Shown: piece after piece, positions 59,052-64,000 of the stretch
Layout of the letters: every line of letters starts with the position of its first letter
Numbering within the stretch: the first letter of the stretch is position 1
Source: Hymenobacter perfusus
Lineage (GTDB): Bacteria > Bacteroidota > Bacteroidia > Cytophagales > Hymenobacteraceae
Assembly (NCBI RefSeq): GCF_003944765.1
Contig: NZ_RWIU01000001.1
Coordinates: 1,364,001-1,428,000, forward strand
Direction of reading: 5' to 3'
Length of the DNA stretch: 64,000 bases
Made by a program: the position numbers and the translations under genes
Notes under the pieces: model-generated
Database searches by the model: none
What the model was told of the DNA's origin: nothing
What the model saw: only the letters and a program-made list of their open reading frames with translations

Positions 59052-60530
59052 TTAACGCAGCTTTGAGTAGTATACGCGCAGCTTGATGTTGTTGGCATCC
59101 AGCTGTGCCCGGCTAAGCCCAAGACTTAGGTTGGCACGGAGTACCGGCGACAGAATCAGGCCACTGGGCAGTTCCCCATCCAGCCGGTTTTGCAGGTATG
59201 CCTGCAGGTATTCGGTGATAGAAACGGAGTAGTATTGTACGGGGTCCTGGCCGGCCGGAATGGATGCCACTACCGGGAAGTCAGTACGGGTAGGCGTCAG
59301 ACGCGCGCCATTTCTATCCAGACCTTCCTGTTGCACCATCCGTTCCGCAACGGTGGCCCCCACAGTGCGGGTCAGCACCTGATTGGCACTGTTCACCTCG
59401 TACAGATACAAGCCATTCGGGTAGGAGAACAGCCCATTGCTGAACTGCTTCACCGGGATGAGCAACTCGGCCCGGTTAATGGCAAGCTCAGCATTGTTCC
59501 GCAGGTTATCCAGTCCCTGGAACTCAATGCGGGTAGCCAAACCGGTTCCCTCTTGAGCATACGTGAAGCCGTTGGTTGCGCTGGGGGGCAGGGTGGATTG
59601 GGGAGTGGTAAGTCCCGCAAGGGCTGTACCACTCAAATCCGTATTCACCTGCGTGAAGTATTTGCCGGGAACCGTGGAAAGGCCATGGGCCAATAGTAAC
59701 CGGTACTGCCGGGTACGTACTTTCCCAGTAGCAGAAGTGCCTGTATAATAAAATCTTACGTTGGCACTTGTGTTGCTGGTGAAGCCGGCAATACTACCCA
59801 GATGCCCGGCGGAAGGCTGCAAGGCCAATCCTTTCCATACGGCGTCCAGTTTGCTCTGGGAAGGTGTTCCATCCTTAAGCGCCGTAAATACGGAGTTAGC
59901 CAGAGTAGACGTAGCCGGATACTTCTGCATACGGATGCGCACTACGCGGTCAGGTACTAGCGTGGTGGTTACCGTTGTAGTTGTATCACCGCTGTTACCG
60001 GATGCAACACGTTGCTTAACCAACCGGTTGCGGTTAAGCGGCGCTTCAAAATTTGTCAGCAGACTGGTGCCCGTTGCAACCGTTGAGGCCGAGTTGTACA
60101 CTGCCCGCTCATCCAGCGGCTGCTGCAAATCTTTCAGATCGAGCCGTAAGGGTTGAGCCGCTGAGCCATATATCTGATCAAAGGGCAGACTGATGACGGC
60201 AGAATCCAGCCGGAGAGCCGTAAACGTGGAAGGCACCGTATCACTGCTTATGACCAGCAGGTTCAGGAAGCCACTGGCCTCCGTAGTACCGACGAAGGAG
60301 TCGCGTACCCGACCTACCAGAATGTGGTCAGCTTTCACTGTTTCTACGGGCTGCTGCCGCACGGTGGAAGCCGTCACCGGCAGATCGAGGTAGCTAGCGG
60401 TAATAGGAGAGGTGCCGGGAAGCTCGAGGCCCAGGTCACTGGCTTTTTCGCAGCCAGTGGCAAGTCCGAGCAGGGAAACGGCAAAAAGGGAAACCGAAGC
60501 GAGTCGGCTGGCGCTAGTTGGCCAATTCAT
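59052..60530 (-). CDS. DUF4270-family lipoprotein
   Basis: A 492-residue exported lipoprotein: signal peptide with lipobox LATGC near residue 27, followed by CEKASDLGLELPG. The rest is beta-rich and matches DUF4270, a Bacteroidota family found next to glycogen-synthase-like and glmS genes. No catalytic motif is known. Its start overlaps the last 17 nt of the GT5-like gene, so translation is coupled. This conserved linkage suggests a role in cell-surface carbohydrate handling, which is inference. Confidence 0.85.
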   Translation of the reverse strand: MNWPTSASRLASVSLFAVSLLGLATGCEKASDLGLELPGTSPITASYLDLPVTASTVRQQPVETVKADHILVGRVRDSFVGTTEASGFLNLLVISSDTVPSTFTALRLDSAVISLPFDQIYGSAAQPLRLDLKDLQQPLDERAVYNSASTVATGTSLLTNFEAPLNRNRLVKQRVASGNSGDTTTTVTTTLVPDRVVRIRMQKYPATSTLANSVFTALKDGTPSQSKLDAVWKGLALQPSAGHLGSIAGFTSNTSANVRFYYTGTSATGKVRTRQYRLLLAHGLSTVPGKYFTQVNTDLSGTALAGLTTPQSTLPPSATNGFTYAQEGTGLATRIEFQGLDNLRNNAELAINRAELLIPVKQFSNGLFSYPNGLYLYEVNSANQVLTRTVGATVAERMVQQEGLDRNGARLTPTRTDFPVVASIPAGQDPVQYYSVSITEYLQAYLQNRLDGELPSGLILSPVLRANLSLGLSRAQLDANNIKLRVYYSKLR

Positions 60531-61326
60531 TATAGAGTGCGTAGTAAGAAGTCAGCAGATTGTCGTCGGCGCCTACCTGCTCAATTTGTTTATTGGTTGA
60601 ATACTCCGCGAACAGAGTCTTCAGGTTTTCGCTGAAATCCTCGTCAGATTTCACCACTGTATCGGCATATTCCATCCCTACTTTGATGAAGCCGCCAAAG
60701 TCGGCAGTTTTCAGCGAAGCCAGCATCTCATCCTCAATGTCCAGCATCTTGGCTTTCTCCACGATGTCGCCCTCAAATTTGAAGTCGAACTCGTTGTTGT
60801 AGATGGTGAACACCGATTTGGCATCCTTGAAAATCGGGTCCTTTTTGTAGGTCGTTTTCAGGTACATCGGAATGAGACCGGTCATCCAGTCGTTGCAATG
60901 TACGATATCCGGCGACCAGCCCAGTTTCTTTACTGTTTCCAGTACCCCTTTGCAAAAGAAGATAGCCCTCTCGTCGTTGTCAGAGTGGAATTTATCGTTC
61001 TTATCCACCAGCACCGACTTGCGATGGAAGTAATCTTCGTTATCGATGAAGTAAACTTGCAACTTCGCATTCGGAATGGAAGCCACCTTAATAATGAGAG
61101 GCTTCTCATCTTCGCCCACCGCAATATTAATTCCCGACAGACGCACTACTTCATGCAGGCGGTTTTTACGCTCATTAATAATGCCGAATCGGGGTACAAA
61201 AATGCGGATTTCCATCCCCATTTCCTGCATTCCCTGCGGCAGGCGCCGCAAAAACTCCGCTACCTTGGTGGTCTGCAAAAACGGGTTGATTTCCGTGGCA
61301 GCGTAGAGTATTCTCAACTTGGACAT
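60514..61326 (-). CDS. Glycogen/starch synthase-like protein (GT5 N-terminal domain only)
   Basis: A 270-residue protein equal to the N-terminal Rossmann half of GT5 synthases: KLRILYAATEINPFLQTTKVAEFLRRLPQGMQEMGMEIRIFVPRFGIIN, HCNDWMTGLIPMYLKT and SVFTIYNNEFDFKF. The KxGG motif that binds ADP in glycogen synthase reads TTKVAEF here, and the C-terminal catalytic half is absent. The short form is regular in Bacteroidota, so it is not a local truncation. Whether it is catalytic is open. It is transcribed from the consensus promoter at 61374-61404, with DUF4270 and glmS downstream. Confidence 0.85.
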   Translation of the reverse strand: MSKLRILYAATEINPFLQTTKVAEFLRRLPQGMQEMGMEIRIFVPRFGIINERKNRLHEVVRLSGINIAVGEDEKPLIIKVASIPNAKLQVYFIDNEDYFHRKSVLVDKNDKFHSDNDERAIFFCKGVLETVKKLGWSPDIVHCNDWMTGLIPMYLKTTYKKDPIFKDAKSVFTIYNNEFDFKFEGDIVEKAKMLDIEDEMLASLKTADFGGFIKVGMEYADTVVKSDEDFSENLKTLFAEYSTNKQIEQVGADDNLLTSYYALYNELAN

Positions 61327-61373
61327 ATAGAGTCAGTTGGGGTGATTGGGAAAGGGCAACACTTTGGGATGCA

Positions 61374-61404
61374 CAAAATTAAGCATTTTTGAGGGAAATT
61401 TCAA
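61374..61404 (-). promoter_or_regulatory. Promoter of the GT5-DUF4270-glmS unit
   Basis: On the minus strand TTG (61402-61404), a 20-nt spacer and TAATTTTG (61374-61381) match the Bacteroidota consensus. It lies 48 nt upstream of the GT5-like start and back to back with panC. Confidence 0.7.
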
Positions 61405-61446
61405 CTTTGCCCGGTTGGCCTCTGGCCGAAGGGCGCTTTTTACTCT

Positions 61447-62298
61447 ATGGAGATACTGAATACCGCCGCCGCGTTGCAAGCCCACACGGAAACCTGGCGT
61501 CGAGAAGGAAAACGCATTGGCCTGGTGCCTACCATGGGGGCCCTGCACGAAGGCCATTTGCAACTGGTACGCGCTGCAGCGCAGGAATGCGAGGTGGTGG
61601 TGGTCAGCATTTTTGTGAACCCAACGCAGTTCAATAACCCCGATGACTTCCGGCTGTATCCGCGCCTGCCCGAGGTGGATGCGGCATTGCTCGGCCCGGC
61701 AGGCTGCACGGCGCTGTTCCTGCCCTCAGTAGAGGAAATGTATCCGCAACCGGCAGTTCTGCGGTTTGATTTTGGCCCGCTGGAACGGGTGATGGAAGGG
61801 GAGCACCGGCCCGGCCACTTCAACGGGGTGGCTACGGTGGTCAGCAAGTTGTTTCACCTGAGCCGGCCGCACCGGGCGTACTTTGGGCAGAAGGATTTCC
61901 AGCAGGTAGCGGTAGTGCGCCAACTGGTGCAGGATTTGTCGTTTGATCTGGAGTTGGTGGCGTATCCAACCATCCGGGAGACGGACGGGCTGGCTATGTC
62001 CTCGCGTAACCGCCGGCTCGATGCCCCGGCCCGGGCAGTGGCTCCCCAGCTGTATCGGGCCTTGCAGCTGGCAGCCGAGTTAGTGCGGCAGGGTACGGTG
62101 CCACCTGCCGGAGTGCAGGCTGCCGCTGCCGACCTGCTGGCCCAGGAACCGTCCATCACCCTGGAGTACCTAGCCGTAGTGGATGCGCAAACTCTGCAGC
62201 CGCTGACGGAATGGCAGCCCAGCGACCCAGTGGCTCTGTGCCTAGCCGCTCATCTGGGCGGCGTCCGGCTCATTGATAATATCGTGGTAAACGGATGA
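61447..62298 (+). CDS. panC: Pantothenate synthetase
   Basis: A 283-residue ATP-dependent ligase joining pantoate and beta-alanine. The HIGH-like motif is MGALHEGHLQL (H34, H37). Further marks are VVSIFVNPTQFNNPDD, FGQKDFQQVAVVRQLVQDL, IRETDGLAMSSRN and the C-terminal lid (VALCLAAHLGGVRLIDNI). It is divergent from the GT5-like gene and followed by panD, which supplies beta-alanine. Confidence 0.96.
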   Translation: MEILNTAAALQAHTETWRREGKRIGLVPTMGALHEGHLQLVRAAAQECEVVVVSIFVNPTQFNNPDDFRLYPRLPEVDAALLGPAGCTALFLPSVEEMYPQPAVLRFDFGPLERVMEGEHRPGHFNGVATVVSKLFHLSRPHRAYFGQKDFQQVAVVRQLVQDLSFDLELVAYPTIRETDGLAMSSRNRRLDAPARAVAPQLYRALQLAAELVRQGTVPPAGVQAAAADLLAQEPSITLEYLAVVDAQTLQPLTEWQPSDPVALCLAAHLGGVRLIDNIVVNG

Positions 62299-62383
62299 AT
62301 GGACAGACGAATGAATGGAGAATATGGGTAGCGTAGTCTGGCCACTTGCTCAGCCATGCACCGGTCCATCCATTCGCCTTTCC

Positions 62384-62391
62384 TATCTTTG
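62384..62391 (+). promoter_or_regulatory. Putative -7 box of panD
   Basis: TATCTTTG matches TAnnTTTG, 30 nt before the panD start. A TTG at 62346 is too far for normal spacing. The 120-bp gap also contains a GAATGGA/TCCATTC-type inverted pair near 62300 and 62368. Confidence 0.45.
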
Positions 62392-62421
62392 CGGGCCAGA
62401 AATCACCCGTTTTTTCTTCTC

Positions 62422-62769
62422 ATGCATATCGAGGTTCTCAAGTCCAAAATTCACCGCGTGAAGGTTACGCAGGCGGAACTGCACTACGTGGGCAGTATCA
62501 CCATTGACGAGGATCTGCTGGATGCGGCCAACATGGTGGAAAACGAGAAGGTCACCATTGTCAATATCAACAACGGGGAGCGGTTCGAAACCTACACGAT
62601 TAAAGGCGAGCGTGGCTCGGGCATGATTTGCCTGAATGGGCCGGCCGCCCGCCGGGTAGCAGTCGGCGACATCGTCATCATCATTTCCTACGCCCTGATT
62701 GACTTTGCCGAGGCAAAGGCCCACCAGCCTACCGTCATTTTTCCGGACCAGCACAACCGGGTAGCCTAA
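62422..62769 (+). CDS. panD: Aspartate 1-decarboxylase (pyruvoyl enzyme)
   Basis: A 115-residue proenzyme that makes beta-alanine for pantothenate. Self-cleavage at Gly24-Ser25 (YVGSITID) creates the pyruvoyl group. Other marks are [47 protein letters not shown] start at the ATG at 62422 ([12 protein letters not shown]), since the frame upstream to 62356 has no match. It lies between panC and a flippase-like gene. Confidence 0.96.
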   Translation: MHIEVLKSKIHRVKVTQAELHYVGSITIDEDLLDAANMVENEKVTIVNINNGERFETYTIKGERGSGMICLNGPAARRVAVGDIVIIISYALIDFAEAKAHQPTVIFPDQHNRVA

Positions 62770-62869
62770 CCTGCTCCGGCCGCTGGAACCAAGCGTGAGG
62801 CTGGCTATTCTTACCGCAAGAGTAGCCGGCCTTTTACTTACCTGTGGGCTGCCCCCGAACGATTCCTCT

Positions 62870-63895
62870 ATGAAGCAACTCTTCAACGTTATCAAATACA
62901 CGCTGCTGCTGGCCGTTTCGGGGCTGCTGATGTGGTATGCTTTGCAGGGCCAGAACCTGAGCCGCATCGGGGAGTACGTGCGCAGTGCCAACTATGCGTG
63001 GCTGCTGCTGACAATGGCCCTGTCGGTGCTGGGCTATTTCAGCCGGGCGTACCGCTGGAAAATGCAGATTGACCCCACCGGCCACAAGCCGGCGTACTGG
63101 GATGTGTACCACGCCATGATGGTTGGCTACCTTGCCAACATGGTGCTGCCGCGCATGGGTGAGGTAATCCGGTGTTCGGTACTGCGGCGCACCAGTGGCG
63201 TACCGGTACAGGTGGCCCTAGGCACGGTGGTAACGGAGCGGGTAATTGATGTGTTGGTGCTGCTCGGGCTGCTGGGAACCACGCTGCTGCTCGATTTTAA
63301 CACATTCTGGTCGTTTGTGACTGATAAGGTATTAGGTGGCCGCTATGATGCGCTGGCCCGCAACCGTACCCCGCTGCTGCTGGCTTTGGGTATTGCGGTG
63401 GTGCTAGTGCTGGGGTTGGCTTACGCGGTGTTCCGCAACCTGGAGCGGCTGCGCCAGAACGCCCTGTTCAATAAAGCCATGAGCTTCGTGAAAGGAGTGT
63501 TGGCCGGGGCCTTCAGCATCCTGAAGCTGGAGCACAAGGGCACCTTTCTACTGCATACGTTCTTTACCTGGGCCGTGTATTACCTCATGGATTACCTGGC
63601 TTTCTTTGCCTTCCCAGCCACCTACGACTTAGGCATGCGGGCGGCACTGGCGGTTCTCACGTTCGGGGCGTTTGGCATGGCCGCGCCGGTAGCGGGTGGT
63701 ATCGGCCCGTTTCACGTAATGGTGCAGGGGATTCTGCTGGCGTATGGCGTGAGCAAAGAAGCTGGTATTGCCTATGCACTGGTAGTGCACGGCTCCCAAA
63801 CACTGCTGGTCGTTGTGATGGGCGGCATCAGCTTTCTGGCCAGCATGATGAAATCGGGCAAAAAGGCGGTATTGCCAGAAGGAGTAGCCGCGTAA
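62870..63895 (+). CDS. Lysylphosphatidylglycerol synthase-type membrane protein (UPF0104/flippase-like)
   Basis: A 341-residue protein with about eight membrane helices that matches the UPF0104/LPG_synthase_TM family: YKQ-less start MKQLFNVIKYTLLLAVSGLLMWYAL, then LLTMALSVLGYFSRAYRWKMQI, YLANMVLPRMGEVIRCSVLRRTSGVPVQVALGTVVTERVIDV and APVAGGIGPFHVMVQGIL. The catalytic domain of MprF is absent, so a lipid-flipping or envelope role is more likely than lysyl transfer. The ATG at 62870 is chosen. Confidence 0.88.
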   Translation: MKQLFNVIKYTLLLAVSGLLMWYALQGQNLSRIGEYVRSANYAWLLLTMALSVLGYFSRAYRWKMQIDPTGHKPAYWDVYHAMMVGYLANMVLPRMGEVIRCSVLRRTSGVPVQVALGTVVTERVIDVLVLLGLLGTTLLLDFNTFWSFVTDKVLGGRYDALARNRTPLLLALGIAVVLVLGLAYAVFRNLERLRQNALFNKAMSFVKGVLAGAFSILKLEHKGTFLLHTFFTWAVYYLMDYLAFFAFPATYDLGMRAALAVLTFGAFGMAAPVAGGIGPFHVMVQGILLAYGVSKEAGIAYALVVHGSQTLLVVVMGGISFLASMMKSGKKAVLPEGVAA

Positions 63896-63967
63896 GCCGA
63901 GGTTTCCCCCGCGAGCAGCTTGGCCGCCAGATCCTGTTGGTTGAGCAGAAACAAATTGCGTTGCATG

Positions 63968-64000
63968 ATGTGGACGAAAGATAAAATCCTGAGCCAGGCC
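63968..64000 (+). CDS. Start of a gene running off the window, possibly rfaE2-like
   Basis: ATG at 63968 opens MWTKDKILSQA, which continues beyond the end. In related genomes the gene after the flippase-like one is often the heptose-1-phosphate adenylyltransferase rfaE2, whose N-terminus looks similar (KILSL). Only 11 codons are visible, so this is tentative. An ATG three bases earlier (63965) would add one Met. Confidence 0.35.
   Translation, partial: MWTKDKILSQA

Noticed and set aside
63772..63966. Minus-strand frame MQRNLFLLNQQDLAAKLL at the right end
   Set aside because: It overlaps the flippase-like gene by more than 120 nt and shows no recognisable family. A + strand start at 63968 fits gene order better.
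1..64000. tRNA, rRNA, riboswitches, insertion sequences and prophage genes
   Set aside because: I looked for cloverleaf signatures, conserved riboswitch words and transposase or integrase motifs and saw none. A covariance-model search (for example Infernal or tRNAscan) would be needed to exclude small RNAs.

Overview
The window looks like chromosomal DNA of a GC-rich member of the Bacteroidota, most probably the Hymenobacteraceae (Cytophagales). This is inferred from gene content and promoter style, not from a database search. Pointers are: a glycogen-synthase-like gene, a DUF4270 lipoprotein and glmS facing panC, panD and a flippase-like gene; a DUF721-recF pair; coaX followed by an outer-membrane protein and lptC; a rhomboid protease; a GH3-family protein; recurrent -7 boxes of the form TAnnTTTG; and weak or absent Shine-Dalgarno sequences. 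Nearly all genes are housekeeping or envelope genes. There is no prophage, insertion sequence, CRISPR array, rRNA or tRNA that I can see.

Layout. 1-2.2 kb: end of a methyltransferase and an Ig-like lipoprotein gene. 2.26-3.27 kb: a gene-free stretch packed with DnaA boxes and an AT-rich unwinding element, a strong oriC candidate, with two more boxes at 4.3 kb. 4.5-11 kb: phosphate transporter, glyS, a STAS-like protein and an RND/MMPL exporter. 11-19 kb: ileS (with a GxHH signature instead of HxGH), lspA, an aldo/keto reductase and a fused oligopeptide ABC ATPase. 19-27 kb: ATP-grasp protein, rnr, TonB-like protein, polyprenyl synthase, rhomboid and GDPD. 27.1-27.8 kb: an AT-rich island with a small HTH gene, dozens of TTACA/TGTAA words, a perfect 15-bp inverted repeat and a consensus parS site. 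28-36 kb: thioesterase, DUF721 (DciA-like), recF, pdhA, a TPR protein, ribH, a DksA-like protein and rluB. 36-49.7 kb: coaX, OMP, lptC, ppiD, a TPR protein, recJ, an M61 peptidase and lptB. 49.8-57 kb: GH3, small proteins, AIM24-like, gltX, pentapeptide protein and RidA. 57-64 kb: glmS, DUF4270, GT5-like, panC, panD, a flippase-like protein and the start of a possible rfaE2.

Integration. The oriC candidate, the parS site about 25 kb away, DUF721/DciA and recF together suggest that this is the replication-origin region. The HTH gene with its TTACA array beside parS is the best candidate for something undescribed. It could be an autoregulated DNA-binding protein that marks or organises the origin region.

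The intergenic regions carry several families of REP-like palindromes (perfect or near-perfect arms of about 25-43 bp). In some places these run into reading frames (the coaX N-terminus) or tempt start-site miscalls (DoxX, the 64-aa membrane protein). Many genes end at clear intrinsic-terminator-like hairpins. All coordinates, arm lengths and motif counts were read by eye.
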